64,000 bases of DNA from Amoebidium appalachense (GCA_963693365.1 CAVNZM010000003.1:9548001-9612000), one strand, 5' to 3'. Numbered from the stretch's first letter, positions 12,530 to 27,802 are shown. The notes: generated by a model not told the origin, from the letters alone. Made by a program: numbers and translations.

Positions 12530-13317
12530 GTCGATAACGAGAAGTCCAAGACTGAGGGCTGGGCACGGGGGGAAATAAACAATAAGGAGGTCCAGATGGA
12601 AACAAGATGGGAATAAAGGAGGAACAGCACAAAGAATGGGGCGACGACCTTTTGTGCATGTAAGTGTTGTGTGTGTGTGTGTGTGTGTGTGTGACTGTGT
12701 GTGTGGTCGTGGTGGTGGTGGTGGTTGGGGGGGGGGGGGGGGGGGGGGGGGGGATTAAAAGGGTTAGAATGCCTTGTTTTTTTCATGACGGACAACATAA
12801 ATCAGTCATTGCAAAATAAAGGGCACACACCACTTTGCCCGCTATCCACCCACCATACGCATGTGTGTGCAACGACAAGCAGCCAGGACTAGGAAGCATT
12901 GACATGTTAAAGAGACACGGGGGAAGTAAGAAACACCTGTGCATACGGCAAGCACTCGCACGTGTGTGGGCTATGACAGCCATGCACACAAAAATTTTGC
13001 AAAAAGACAAATGCAAGAGCCAACACTATCTGTTGCAACTGCACACACGCACAAAGTGTTCAGACATTTCGAGAGCTAAAAGTTAGAACAGGACGTAGCC
13101 CAGTCAGACAGAATAAGAAAGCAGAAAAAGGTGGCAGGAGGGGAGAGAGTGGGGAGAAGGGGGGGGGGGGGGGGGGGGGGGGGAGAAGGGGAAGAGAGAG
13201 AGAGTCTCAGAGAGTAAGAGAGAGAGAGAGAGGGGGGGGGGGGGGGGAGGAGAGAGAGGGAGGGAGGGGGAGAGGGAGAGGGAGGGAGCGGGAGCGAGAC
13301 GCGGGGTTGGTTGGGTG

Positions 13318-13355
<38 letters not shown>

Positions 13356-13860
13356 GGGCGGAGGGAGGGGGCGGGAAACAGAGACAGGGGAGGGGAGGAA
13401 GGGGGGGGGGGAAGGAAAGAGAGGGAGGAATGGACGGACGGACAGCAAGTGGGGGAACCTCAATATTCACAGAAGGGAGAGAGTGGGGGGGCATGGGGAG
13501 GGGGAGAGAGGGAGAGAGAGGGGGGGAGAGGGGGGGGGGGGGGATAGGAAAGAAGGAGGGAGTGCAAGAGGGACTCGGAGAGGAGGACAGGAGAGAAAGA
13601 GGGAGGGAGGGACAGAGAGCCGGGGGTGAAGGGGGGAGGGAGGGGAGGAGGAGGGAACGAGGGAGAGAGAGAGGGAGGGAGGGTGAGAGAGCGTGGTAGG
13701 GGGAGGGAGGGAGAGGGGAGGGGGGAGAGGGAGGAAGGGAGGCGTGGAAAGGGAGAGGGAGACAGAGAGGGATGGAGCAGGGAGGGGGAGGGGAGGGGCA
13801 GAAGGAGGGGGAGGGGGAGAGGAAGGAGGAGGGGGTTAGGGGGGGGGGCAGCGGTACAAA
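11713..13860. repeat. G/purine-rich repeat region
   Basis: (GGGA)n minisatellite at about 11814-11930, poly-G runs at about 11990-12076, a G-run and (GA)n at about 12428-12527, (GT)n and (GGT)n at 12667-12725, a poly-G at about 12727-12753, then an almost pure purine strand at about 13130-13850. All Gly/Arg/Glu or Pro/Ser frames here are artefacts. The unique DNA at 12780-13100 shows no convincing exon. Confidence 0.7.
13130..13850. repeat. Purine-strand tract of about 700 bases
   Basis: Plus strand almost entirely G and A, with a 33-base G-run near 13320-13353 and many GGGA/GAGA units. Such tracts can form triplexes or G-quadruplexes. Confidence 0.85.
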
Positions 13861-14084
13861 ACCGACACTCACCATTATTACTGTGGCTTAGTCGAGCATG
13901 CACGTATACCATGCAAGTCTGGTGGGCCAACTCTGGCCCCAGGCGTGAAACTAAAAACGGGCGTGAACTGTGTATCACGACTAATGAGAGTTTGAGATGC
14001 CATTGTCTCCGGGCCATATTTAAGCTTCAAGTACAACATTCACACGCAAAAAGGTTGTTATTGCAAAAATGCCGAAATCTGCAA

Positions 14085-14264
14085 AATTGAAAAATAGAGA
14101 AAATAGAAAAATAGAGAGCAACGTTGCAATGACATAATGCGATTATTTGTCTAAATATCTCGTTTTATCCAGAAATTGTGAAAATACGACTGGGGAGAAA
14201 TGCAAAATTGAGAAAAAGGAAAAGCGGAAATAGCCAGATTGATTTGCTCATTTCGGAATGGGAT
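14085..14264. repeat. AT-rich dispersed repeat, copy 2
   Basis: Plus strand shares with the complement of 10930-11345 the words ATTGCAAAAAT, GAGAAAAAGGAAAA and ATTGATTTGCTC plus GGAATGGGATA, in the same order. Diverged family member in inverted orientation. Confidence 0.45.
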
Positions 14265-14582
14265 AGGCCAGGCCGTGAAGAGCTGCCGTGAAGCCGTTAC
14301 CAAAGCCTCCCATACTGATAGCTAAAGGAGTGTTATATAGAAGGCTATGGCCGGCCCGGAGTGCTATAAGGGGGGTCTTAGCGTTACAGTACACATTCAC
14401 TGTCGACGTCGGCAACTTGATGTTGGAAAAATGAGCACATACGAAGGTGGCGCGCGGATTTGGCAAAAAAAGTGGCACACACGAATATGATGCATCATAA
14501 GAGTAGCCCATCCAGACGGAGGCATTCCGGTCCGAGTTAACACGGGAATCTAGCTTTCTTAGTGTGTGTGCTTGAGCACGTT

Positions 14583-14644
<62 letters not shown>

Positions 14645-16526
14645 TTGTGTGTGTGCACAAACGGTATGCAGGGGGGGAGGGGAGGGGAGGGGAGGGGAAG
14701 GGGAGATGTAAAAACACGCAGGAAGGGACATCAAAAAAAAGCCAAGCGGTTCTGGCGTTAGGGCTCTGCCAAACCTGGTGCCGTTTGTGTTGCCGGCCTT
14801 TGATCAATCATGATGATATGTCTTCCGAGTGTGCCTAATCAACGGATTGATTGTATGTATCTTGGATACTTCAAAAGGGTTTGCAGGAGAAGCGACAGCC
14901 TGGGTTGCGAACTCTCAGCTACTGTAATTATGCCTCGAATTATATACATCGCATGTGGAAAGGCACACAATAGAACATTGGAATATTGCAGTAAAGTGAC
15001 GACTGACGATCGTTTAAGGTTGGTAAAAAGTTGGCGCGTTATCCACCTAGGCCCAGCACTATATGGTCATAAATAACTAAGGTTTGCTAGTGGCGTCATG
15101 ACTTCCTTGGTCTCAGCCTAAAAAAACTCGAACAGACGTGTATATTCGGCTGAAAAGTACTCTGAAAAGTTGGGCGCTGCAGTGCCACACCAACCAAGTC
15201 CTCACACCAGAACCATATCCAAAAGCATATGTTCTGTTTTGACAAAGCCACCCCCCCTCTCCTCCCCCTCCAAAACCCCACCCCCGAGTTGCTGTCCTGC
15301 TCCTTGCTCTCACCAACACGATGTGCAAAGGAAATTTTTGCCGCTAGCATCTGTCGCCTTTGAGCTTATTTGCCCATCTTACGCCAATTGTCCCCGCCTT
15401 TCCCCACAAGTACGCCCTACGACTCTCGCTGCTATCTATATACACCTCAGTCTCGCTGCTATCTCTATACGCCTCAGTTGCTTAATACTATTTCTTCTCC
15501 CCGAGTGTCAATAACTATACCACTGAGCCAGCTGTGTTTTAAGAAAGTGGAGCAGAAGATGTGTATTAGCGAGCACAGGCACACGTAAGGGGCAAAAGAA
15601 ATGTAAGTTCTCGGACAATCCAACAAAAATGATATCCATTTAGATTGCATAAAGGGGCCGTGCCCAACATGTGTAGGTGTGTGTGCAGGTTTACTGTGCA
15701 CCGTGTGTGTCCTCCGTGGCTGTGCACTCGTTTGCGCGAGTGGTTGTTAATGTAGCGCCTTCGGGGTTCTCGCCCGCAAGGTTTTGTGCGTATTGCGCAC
15801 TTTTAACGCACGAGTTCGTGCGATACATAGCTATGGACGGTTGCTTAGGGTTTCAACTGCCTCTTTGAAAAGCCCATGATTTGTTACGGTGTGTGCACCT
15901 GTGTGCCTTGTGCGTGCGTGCGTGGGTGCCACACGTCCTTCGTATGTATACAGCTATGGTCTATGCGCTACCTTACACTAAATATTGCTTGCTTTACCTT
16001 GTGCATTAAGGGTCCATTGCAAGCTCCAAAACGGCTCTCATTGAGCCGAAGCGGAAACGCGCGTTATCGAAGAACGTTGACAAACTTCGTTTTTTTTTTT
16101 TTTTTTTGCAACGGCCGCTCTGACATGATTCATGCACTTCTATGCCCTAAGGACATCCTTATTTCTTGATGAGCATTGTATAAAAAAACCACATAAATCT
16201 TAATTGACTGACTAAATAATAATCTAAAGTGTTTATAAACCAAACTGCGTTTACGAGGTCACACTTTCAACAGTATGAGATATCAGTTTTGGCTTTCCCT
16301 GGGGCCGCACATGTGACTTTTTTGGGGGTTTACGCAACAACCAGAGCACTGAAGCCCACACAACTCTTTTAGTTAGACTTCCCTCCTGTGTTGTTGTTTC
16401 TATACAGGCAGCATTTTCGCTTGCCTCCATTTATACCGCAGCGTGCCGTAGGACATAGCCCGGAAATAGGAGCTTTCCCCCTCCAACTCAGTCGTTTGCG
16501 CTTTCGCGTAAGGCACTTCTTACAAC
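14265..16526. other. Intergenic upstream of EFTUD2
   Basis: No supported gene. (GT)n at 14586-14640; a short tandem repeat of CTCGCTGCTATCT near 15427-15475; poly-T at about 16091-16109. TATAAAA occurs at about 16180, roughly 350 bases before the EFTUD2 start codon, too far to call it the promoter with confidence. Confidence 0.5.
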
Positions 16527-18080
16527 ATGGATGGAGAGGATATGTATGACGAGTTTGGCAACTACATAGGGCCTGACCTAGATGAGAGTGAGGATGATAG
16601 TGATGAGGAGCAGAATGAGATCGAGGCGGCATGGGAGGCGCAGCAGGAGCCACAGATACTCACCACGGCACCTATGGAACTGGAGGGTGTAACTGGTAGG
16701 TGGGGTTGGCGCGAGGGAGGGAGGAAGGGGGGAGGGGGAGGGCAGGAGGCGAAAGGGAGGGGTTACGCGAAAAAGTGAAGGGTTTGTCTTTGAAATCTCA
16801 TTAGATTTGTAGAGAAAGGGCGAGATGGTTGGTAGGGAGTAGCGGGAGGAGGGGAGGGAAGGTGAGAGTGGGTGGAAGGGGCACCCAAGGGGCGCCAGTT
16901 AGTGTATGTGTGTGTGTGTATTACGCGCGGGGAGGCAGAGGGGGAGGGGGGGGGGGGGGGGGGAGGGGGAGGAGAGGCTGCGGTAGGGTGCATTCTTGGG
17001 GGGAAGGCGGTGTTCTTCTTGGTCATTCAGAGGCTTATGCTGTTCTTTTGAGCATAATTAAGCGTTCGGTGAGGGAGGGAGAAGGGTTACGAGCGTGTGC
17101 CTCCCCCACTATACCCCTGTCTCCCTCATTCCAGAAAACATGTGTTGCTAGACTTGGGTTCATCTTGGGTAGTGGTCGGCAACTTATCCTTGTGTAATTT
17201 AGCAAGAACAATAATGTGTGGGGCACGAACGACGGTGCTTGTTGAAGAGCCGTGATGCGGACAAGTTGCATTGGCGCACGACAGTGTGTATAGGAGTGTG
17301 TGTATCTGAGAAAGGGAGGGACGGGGGTTTTTGGGAGGGGAGGGCTGGGGGGCTGGGGGAAGCGCAAGTGCGCGCGCGTGTGTGTGTGTATGTTTGTGAA
17401 GGGAAAAAGGGAGTATGTGGAGGTGCTTGTGCAGGAAGGCGGTGTTTGCCGTAAACGTTCCCTGTTTCAATATCATTAACTGGGGGGTTTCCACGGGTTC
17501 AGAGGTCACGTCTACTGCTATTGTACTTCATGAGGACAAAAAGTATTACCCCACTGCCGAAGAAGTTTACGGTATGGCCCCCCCCCCCCCCTTCCCTCCC
17601 CCCCTGCCCCACCCCTCCACCGCTCCACGCTCTCCCTCTCGTTCCTCCTTCTCCACTCCTGCCCCTCTACCTCGCCTTTGGTTGTTCCCTGTTTCTGCTA
17701 GCTTCCTTCGCCCATTTTCCATCAGTGTGCACGTACGGATCGACATACTGATACATTTACGTGCAGCCCCCCTCCCCCCCCCCCCCCCCCCCACTCCCCC
17801 TCCCGACGCTCCCCGCGCCCCCGACAGTATCTGAGTTGGGTTTCGTTAACGAGGTGAATAGGTCGAAACTCGGGTACTGTGGATGACGTGGGGCCCCCCT
17901 GAGGATGGGCTCTGCTTATTATGCATACTCTTTATGTATGGCTTGCATTCTGCATCGTGTTATCCGTTTGTTCTTGTGTACTTCGTACTTTTTGACGCAT
18001 TCAAACCCCCCCCCTCCCCCCCCCTCCCCCTCCAAGGTTTTTACATACTCTGAAACACTGGTGCATCAAGAAGCAAGCAA

Positions 18081-18121
<41 letters not shown>

Positions 18122-18881
18122 GCCCACACACCGCCCACACACACACACCTCCACACCCGCACCCAGACCCCAGGCCTACATGGCAACACACACAAGCACA
18201 CGCATAAGCACACGCTAAATTACACAGACACACGCACACACATGCACCCACACAAACACACATGCACACATCCCCCCCCCCCCCCCCTCCCCCAGCGCCC
18301 ACACATACATACATACACATGCACACACACACATACACACGCAGGTGTGTGGCCACACAGGCGCGCGCATAGTTCGGGCAAGTGCACATTTAAGCACACA
18401 CACACCACCCAGGGGCGGGCACACGAACTACACACAGAATCATACCCATATACTCAGGCACACACACACATTCCCCACCCCCCCCCCCCCCCCCCATCCC
18501 CCGACCCCTCCTCTCCTCTACCCTTCACCCTCCCCGCTTCCTCCCACATCTGCTCCCCTCTCCCCCCTCTTCCTATGGTGCTCAATTCTCTCCCTTTTAC
18601 CCCCCCCCCCCCCCCCCCCTCCCCCCTTCCACCCCTTCCCTCCGTGCTCCCTCTCCCTATTCAATCCCCCCCCCCCCCCCCCCCGGCCCTCCGCTTTCCT
18701 CCCCCTCTCCAAACTTCCCTTCCAAAAAACATTACAGGAGCGGATGTGGAGACCCTTGTTCAGGAGGAGGATACACAGCCGCTGACTGAGCCCATTGTGC
18801 TGACCAAAAAGAACAAAAAATGGAGCAAGCTGGAGCGGTCTTATCCAAACACCACATACAGCAAGGAGTATGTGTGCCTGT

Positions 18882-18927
<46 letters not shown>

Positions 18928-18943
18928 GGGGACGGAGGGGTCG

Positions 18944-18990
<47 letters not shown>

Positions 18991-19050
18991 GTGTGTGTTG
19001 TGTGTGTGTGCACGCTCACAAAGTGCATGTGTTTGTAAAGGCGCGCCTGC

Positions 19051-19095
<45 letters not shown>

Positions 19096-20281
19096 CGCGC
19101 TCGTGCTGCGTGCACTGAGTGTTTGTGGGCCGAGGGGCACGCACACCCATGCACTTGAATATCTGTTGATGTGTGTTCGTTTTACTGGTTTTTTGGGGGG
19201 GAGGAGCGGCATAGAAAGAGAGGAAGGGCTGGTGTACACGAGTTACCTCCCCCCTCTCCCTCCCCCCCCCCCCTCCCCCTTCCCCCCTCTTCACCCTCCG
19301 CGCCCGTTTCCCACCGGAGTAATTATCCTGGTCAGAACATGCATGCACACACGTGGTATGCACACACGTTTGCTGCACGCACACAGCAACATCTACACAT
19401 ACACACATAGACCCACCACAAATACAGACCTACACTGTCACGGACACACTCATATCCGTGCATGCACGTGTCTGCGCACATGCACACGAACACACAAATA
19501 CATGCACATCACACATCACACGAGCACACATGCACGCACACGTACACACACACGCACACGTACACGTACACACACAGTCACCCAGACACACGTACCAACC
19601 CCCCCCCCATACCGGCTCACATGAAGACACACGCACGCACAACCATACAGGCACGTCCAGGCACACACACACACACACACATTCACCCCTCCCACCCCCC
19701 CCCCCCCCCCCCCCCCTCCATTCGCCCCCAACACACACATACGTACACTCACACACTCAACCTCCCACCCCTTTTTCCCCCTCCCCACTCAGCTACCCAC
19801 ACACACTCACAAACACACATACACACACACACACATACCCACACACACACACACAAACCTACCGGCACACCCACCCACCTACCCCCCCCCCCCCCCACAC
19901 ACACACACACACCACCCTGGGACCCCCTCCCTCCCTCCTTGCCTCCCCCTCCCTCCCCCCCCCCCCCCCCAAATCCACACATTCAACCCTCCGCCCCTCT
20001 CCCCCTCCTCCCTCCCTCCCCCCTTCCCGCGCCCCCCCCCTCCCCCCCCCCCCCCACCCACCCACCCACCCACCCACATACACACAGGTACCTTGCGGAT
20101 CTAACAGACAATGGTGATCTTATTCGCAACGTAGCGTTTGTAGGCCATCTGCACCACGGCAAGACATGTCTTGTGGACTGTCTGGTCGAGCAGACACACG
20201 ACATTGCATGGGCCACACGGGAGGACTTGGATGTATGCGCCCCCCCACACCCCCCCCCCCCCCCCACCACCACCACCACCA

Positions 20282-20324
<43 letters not shown>

Positions 20325-20836
20325 CACAGGCACAAACACACACACAAAAAAATAGCCAACAACATTGCCCTCCCCCCCCCCCCCCCCCCCCCCCCCGCCC
20401 TCCTTGGAGGATGCCCTTGTCGTTTTTCAATGCTCAACCTTCCATTGTTGCCAAACACTCTTAACACGTCATCCCCCCTCTCCCCCCTTGACCGCCCGCC
20501 CGCCCGCCTTCCAGCCTTCCCCGAACACCTCCCATTTCTCTTTCCGTCCCTCCATTTCCTCCCCTTTCCCCCCCCCCCCCCCCCCCCCCCCTTCATTTCA
20601 CCTGCAGACGCGCTACACGGACTACCTTGTTACGGAGCAACAGAGAGGGTGCAGTATCAAGTGCACACCCATGACCCTATTGCTCGGGGACACCAACGAT
20701 AAGTCTTACGTCATCAACGTGGTGGACACACCGGGTAAGGCTATGTTTTAAATTATTTGGTCATGTTTGGGTGTGAGTGAATAGACGCTCGCATGGACGG
20801 ATATCCGTGTATGTGCGTGTGTGTATGCGTGTGGGT

Positions 20837-20882
<46 letters not shown>

Positions 20883-21022
20883 AGGGGGGAGGGAGGGGGG
20901 GGGGGGGGGAGGGGGATGGATAGGTGGGGTGTATGGGGGATAGATTTGAAATGAAGGATGTCTGAGGGTATGCGTGTGCATGTGTGGGGAGGGGAGGGGG
21001 GAGGATATGTGTGTGTGTGTGG

Positions 21023-21055
<33 letters not shown>

Positions 21056-22805
21056 AGGCGGGTGTGTGTGTGTGTGGGGGGGGGGGGGGTTAGAGAAGGA
21101 GGGGAGGGCAGTTGCATCTGTTTAAGTGAGGCTAACCAGAACAGGACTAGGGGTCTTCCCTGTTGGAATTGGATACATCAGGCATGGTACCTATCGTTCG
21201 TTTCTTTTTGTTGGTTTGGGTGGTTTTGGGGTTGAAGGAGGAGGGGTGGGAGGCGGGAGGCAATGCGGGGTTGGGTGGGTGGGGTGGGGTGGGGGCCGGG
21301 GGAGGGGGGGGGGAGGGGAGGGGGGGGGGAAGAGGGGGGGGAGAGAGAGAGAGAGAGGCACACGCGCCGTGTGGATGGGGTTAGGGGGTGGTTTGTATCA
21401 TGCGCACATGGCCTGATGATCACGTGTTCCCCCCCAACAGGGCACGTGAATTTCTCTGATGAGGCGACGGCTGCTCTGCGCCTGTGCGATGGTGCAGTTG
21501 TAGTCGTGGATGCTGTGGAAGGGGTACTGCAACCTCCCTTCCTCCCCCCCCCCCCCCTCCCCACCCTCCCTCCCTCCCTTCCCTCCCCCCCCCCCCCCCC
21601 CCCCCCCCTCCCTCCCTTCCTTTCTCCCTCCCTTCCTACTCCTCCCCCCCCCTCCCCTTCCCTTTTGCTACTCGTAATGGGCTCTGCTTATTATGCATAC
21701 TCTTTTCTGTGCTTTGCACTCTGCATTTTTTTCTTGAGTGATGAATGTGTACTTTGGACCCCGTAACACATTCTTTACCCTCTCCCTCCTCCCCACCTGA
21801 TGATGGTGTCTCTTTCGGTATCATCTGCGTTCACCTGTTTCTTTCTGTGTGGCTTTTTTCTATGCATCCATGGTCACCTACCTCTAATGCATGTAACCCC
21901 CCTCCCCCCCCCTCTATCACCCGTACACCCATACACCCAATCGCGCGCACACACACGCATGAACATCTGTGCATGCACTCACCCATGTCCGCGCACACTA
22001 CAGACACGCATGCACACACACATACACACTTCCTCACTTACACACACACACATACACATTCACGTTTCAATATGTACATCGGTGACGATAACTTTTCCTG
22101 CGGTGTGTTCGTGCGTTGGTGTCGGTGTGTGTGATTGATGTGAACGGGTGCTCTGTGCGCGTGTGCATGTGTGCTTGTGTGTTTGTCCTTTTGCACGTGC
22201 AGCCAGCCTACTTACACGTGGATGGGCCGATATCAGCTGAAGTTGATAACAAAATACGTAGCTGATTCTCCCGAGTGGTTTGGCCGATATCAGGTGAAGA
22301 TTAATGGAAAATACGTAGCTGATACTTACGCGTGATTGGTTTGATATCAGGTGATGCTCAACACCGAGCGCATGCTTAAGCACGTGGTGTCCCTGGGCCT
22401 ACCGCTCATGCTGTGCATCAATAAGGTCGACCGTCTGATACTCGAGCTGAAACTGCCCCCCACAGGTGTGTGCGTGTACCGTGTGTGTGTGGGGGGGGGG
22501 GAGAGGGGGTGGGGGGAGGGGCGGGCTGGGGGGAGGGGGAGGGGTGGGGAGGGGGGAGGTGGAGGTGGATGGGGGGTGCATGTGTTCATGTGGGCACGCG
22601 TAGGTGTGGCTGTATGTGCGTGTAGATGGGTGGCTGAGTGGGTCGTTTGGAGTGGGTGCGGGGGTGCGAGTGGTGGCGTTGGTGAGTGGGTGGGTGGAGA
22701 CAGAAATCGGGAGAATGGGGAGTGGGATGCGGGGGGAGGGGAGAGGGGCGGGGGGGATGGAGGCATCTACAGCGCACACCTGTGTATGGTGGTGGTGGTG
22801 GTGGT

Positions 22806-22872
<67 letters not shown>

Positions 22873-23618
22873 GTGCGTGCATACCCTTCCTTCATTTCCC
22901 CCTCCCTTGGTTGTGTATTGACATGGCCTGACAGATGCCTACCACAAGCTAAGACATACCATCGATGAAGTCAACGGAATTTTGGCGTAAGAACCCCCCC
23001 CCCCCTCCCCCCCCCCCCCTGGGGACATCCCTCTCTTCCCACCGCCCCCGCCGGGCGGCCTACATCCTTCCCTTGCTCTGTCACCACTAACTTATTGTGT
23101 TGTCTGTCTCTACCCTAGTGATTGCAAGACGGGATTTTTGCTAGCTGGCATACACAGATTCGTGCACGTTGTATTATATGCACTCGAAAACACACGCACC
23201 CACTTGCACACACTTGTAAGGTGAAGGAACCTACTTATCATATGCACTCGAAAACACACGCACCCACTTGCACACACTTGTAAGGTGAAGGAACCTACTT
23301 ATCATATGCACTCGAAAACACACACACCCATTTGCACACACTTGTAAGGTGAAGGAACCTACTGACACCGGGTGTAGGCCCGTGCTTCGCCGCTCTTTGG
23401 CAAAGAAGAGTATTTGCCCAGTAGTGTGCAATGTGTTGAGCAACTTGTAAAAGGGACTCCCTCATGCATTGCCACGCTCACGTCTTGCACTGACATGTAC
23501 ATGCACACACACACACACATACACACACAACACCTATGCGCGCAGGCGCTGGCATGCACAGAAACGCATACACACAACATGCGTACACAGATACACACAG
23601 CATCTATGAAAGAACACA

Positions 23619-23694
<76 letters not shown>

Positions 23695-23704
23695 CGTACA
23701 CACA

Positions 23705-23762
<58 letters not shown>

Positions 23763-23895
23763 CTGTGCTCGTCTGGTGAGCAGGACTACTTTGTGTCGCC
23801 GTTGCTAGGCAACGTACTGTTTGCAAGTGCAACCAGTAGCTGGTCATTCACCATCCAATCATTTGCGAAGCTCTACGCTGAGTCCTTTGGTTAGT

Positions 23896-23943
<48 letters not shown>

Positions 23944-24000
23944 AAAAAAAAAAAAGAAAAAGAAAGAAGAAAGAAAAGAAGAAAAGTAAGAAAGAAACAG

Positions 24001-24034
<34 letters not shown>

Positions 24035-25455
24035 AGGGATGATGGAGAGAGAATGGATGTGGGTTGACTTGCTACTGCCGTTGAAGCGAAGGATGCGCTT
24101 GAAACCATGCCCCTATATTAGAGGTGAAAGAGTCGAAGCCCGTACTCTTGTTTATGCACCGGGAACCTTGTTCTTTGTGAACGTATTAGTTTCTTCTTTT
24201 GTGTTTTATCTTTGTGGTGTAAGGCGTCTTTTCTTACAGGACTGACCCCCTCTCATGCATACACATCCCCCCCCCCCCCCCTCCCCGGTGAATGGGGACG
24301 AAATTCGGGTACTGTGGATGACGTGGGCCCCCCCTGAGGATGAGCTCTGCTTATTATGCATAATATTATATGAATGGTTTGCACTCTGCATCCTGTTATC
24401 CGTTGTTCATGTGTACTTCGTACCTTATGGCACATTCAAACCCCCTTCCCCCCCCCCCCCCCCCCCTTGACGTTGCGCCACCAGTCTCGATGGCTTTTGG
24501 AGAGTGCACATATTCTGCTCCATGAGAGAATAGGGGGGGGGGGGGGGGGGGGGGGGTCTGGGCTTGGGTTAATGTTCAAAACGGAATCCCTGCTGCTTGG
24601 ATGCGGATATTCCGGGATCATGAAGTCAGTAACACAGATACGAAAGACCGGAAATGCCGTTTTTTTTTTCTCTGTGTTTGATTTGCTTCTTATTGCACCC
24701 CTTTGGCCCATTTTTTCTTGTTGAATCATATAGTTCACCACTACCACGTGCAGTGTATACAATAAACTAATTCTTTTGTGTGTTCGGTGAAATTCAATTA
24801 ACGAATTGAAATTTTCAGGTGGGGGTTTGGACCACAAGGAGTTTGCCAAGAGGCTCTGGGGTGACGTGTATTTCAACCCCCAGAAGCGAACTTTCTCCAA
24901 AAAACCCACCGGCACAGCGTCCAAGCGCACATTCGTCGAATTCGTGCTCGAGCCCATCTACAAAATTTACTCACAGGTGTGTAGAGACACCCCTCCTCCC
25001 CTCTCCACCCCAACACCATCACACACACACACACACACACACCCGTCACTGCCTGAACATACTACACACCACAGCATTTGTACCTGCATGCTCTGCTCAT
25101 GCATGCGCAAGAGTGTTTGTCGGGTGGCATTTGCTTCACTGAGACTGGTGTGGACTTTTGTGATTACTCCCCCCCCCCCCCCCCCCCCCCCCTCCCCCCG
25201 CCTCCTTCAAATACCCACAGATGCACGCACGTAAAGATACACGTACAGAGGTGCACATACACACACACACACTTGCTCTCTCTTTCACACGTACACACAC
25301 ATGACGTGCATACACACAATGTCTCTCTCTTTCTTACACGTACACACGCATGAATCCACACAGGTAGTTCAAACACGTACACACACAACCGAGTGGGCAA
25401 TAAGAGAACACATCCGTGCACACACAGACACACACACACATACACGTGGCAGGTT

Positions 25456-25534
<79 letters not shown>

Positions 25535-25696
25535 ATAGGCACATACGCGCATACACACGTCCACGACAGGTGTGGAAAAACACAAACTCACATGTCGGCT
25601 CGTTCACCACACCCATGCACGTTCACTCACACCCGCACATACACACAGACACACAGGCATCACACACACACACACACACACACAGACACCCACACA

Positions 25697-25750
<54 letters not shown>

Positions 25751-25907
25751 CATCCACACACACGCACACACACGCTTACACGTACACGTACAGGTTGTGG
25801 GTGACGTCGACACGACCATGGTGTCCACACTTGAAGAGTTGGGCATCCACCTGAGTGGTGCGGAAAAGGATATGAACGTGCGGCCGCTACTAAAAGTGGT
25901 ACGTGCA

Positions 25908-25942
<35 letters not shown>

Positions 25943-26063
25943 GCAAAACATGGTGCACACGCACGTGATAATAACGTGTTTTTGTGGAGAAATGTGTGCC
26001 TGTGGCGTTGGCGTTGGCAGATGGTATTTTGTTGGGGTGAGGTGAGGAATGGGGTGTGTATGT

Positions 26064-26097
<34 letters not shown>

Positions 26098-27313
26098 GGA
26101 GGAAAGAGGGGAAGGAGTGAGGGAGGAACGGAGGAAAATGGGGAGGGGAAGGAGTGAGGGAGGAACGGAGGAAAATGGGGAGGAGAAGTCAAGAGGGAGG
26201 GATTGAAGGAGGGCCGGGGCGAGGGGATGGGCTTGGGGTTTGGGGGGCAGGAGTTCATGTTTTGTGTTGTCAAACAGAACGGCTGACCTGCCTGCCATAT
26301 GAATTGTGTGTTTTTGCTTCTGTTGGGCCTCCCGTGCAGTGCCGGATGTGCACATTTTTCACAATCATTATCACTTGCAAATAGAAAGAAGCATGCCAAC
26401 TCTTGGTTATTGCGTTTAGGTCATATTATGAGCTATTACCTACATTTTTAAATCTGATGCGTTAAATAGTTTATGACAAAAGGTATAAATATTGACTTAC
26501 CGAACCGCAAATGCCTTAATGTGTTAGGTAAAGGCTTCAACTCTAAAAAGTAACATGTAATGAAACTACTAAACTGTGCGACATTACTTATGTAAACTTT
26601 TTAAATTTTTAATATGATGGGGCGCAGGTGTGCCAGCGGCTCTTTGGGCCACACATTGGTCTTGTGAATGGCAGATACTTTTACTTTTAGACAAGGCAAA
26701 AGCATGAGGTCAAAATCCTTCTATAACTGTCAATAAATGATGTGAATGGTTTGTTTGTAAAACTTTAGATATAAATATTATGGGGCGCAGGTGTGCCAGA
26801 GGTTCTTTGGGCCACACAGTGGTCTTGTGGACATGCTGGTAAAGCACGTGCAGCCACCGACAAAGGCTACAAGGGCATTGGTACGTGGCTGCTAATCTCA
26901 TTCTCTTTTTATTTGTTTGTTTATTTTACTTCTTGTGTTCTTCTTTGTTCTTTCATTGTCTCTCAAGCTTTCTTGCTCTCTTGCTTTCTTTCTTGCTTCT
27001 TCCTCTTCTTTTTTGTTTCTCTTTTTTGTTTCTCTTTGCATACCCTTTCTGGAACCTGAGACCACCGGGTGCTGGGAGAAGGGGGGGGGGGGGGGGGGGG
27101 GAGGCTGTGTGAGTGGGTAGGGTTACCTAAGGGCGGGTCTGCACGTGTGTGTGTGTGTGTGTATGTGTGGTGGTGGTGGCGGTGGTGGTTGGGGGGGGGG
27201 GGGGGAGGGGGGGGGATGATGTTGTGTTGAGGGGAGATTTGTGTTGGGGAGTGGGAGTTGGTATGTGAGTGGATAGGGTTACGTAGGGCTGTGTGTGTGT
27301 GCGTGTTTTTTTT

Positions 27314-27344
<31 letters not shown>

Positions 27345-27802
27345 GGGGGAGGGGGGGGGAGGGGGGGGGGGGGGGGGGGAGAGGGGGGGGAATGGATGTG
27401 TGTGTGAGGTGTATACGAATGTGCGTTGGTGGTAGGGTTCATTTCTATTCGAACACACTCGGCGCCCAGTGACCGTAAGCCCACACGGTACCCACTTACG
27501 TAAGCGTATGCGCCATCCACTTACGTAAGCGCACGGGACACCCATTAAGTAAGCACACCAAGCACCCACTTACGCAAGTACGTGTGGCACCGACTTACGT
27601 AAGCACGTGTGGCACCTACTTACGTAAGCAAACAGGTGGAGAGCAACTACACCGGGGCCATGGACAGCAGTCTGGCCGAGTCCATGCTTGCATGCGACCC
27701 CGATGGGCCCCTCGTCATCAACGTCACGAAACTGTTCCCATCGGAGGTGGGTGGGTGGGTGGGCGTGTCTGGGTGTGTGTGTGTGTGTGTGTGTGTGTTT
27801 GG

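Noticed and set aside
13130-13875. Gly/Arg/Glu-rich or Pro/Ser/Leu-rich 'proteins'
   Set aside because: Purine or pyrimidine strands give stop-free frames. No splice sites, ATG context or conserved motifs are present. The same applies to 40413-40950, 50122-51015 and 61507-62553.
23177-23368. Regular 64-bp repeats as a possible CRISPR array
   Set aside because: Units are contiguous with no variable spacers, lie in a eukaryotic intron, and are a minisatellite.
26628-26690. Alternative, functional exon 12
   Set aside because: The copy reaches a stop after about 20 codons and has lost the second half of the exon, so inclusion would break the protein.
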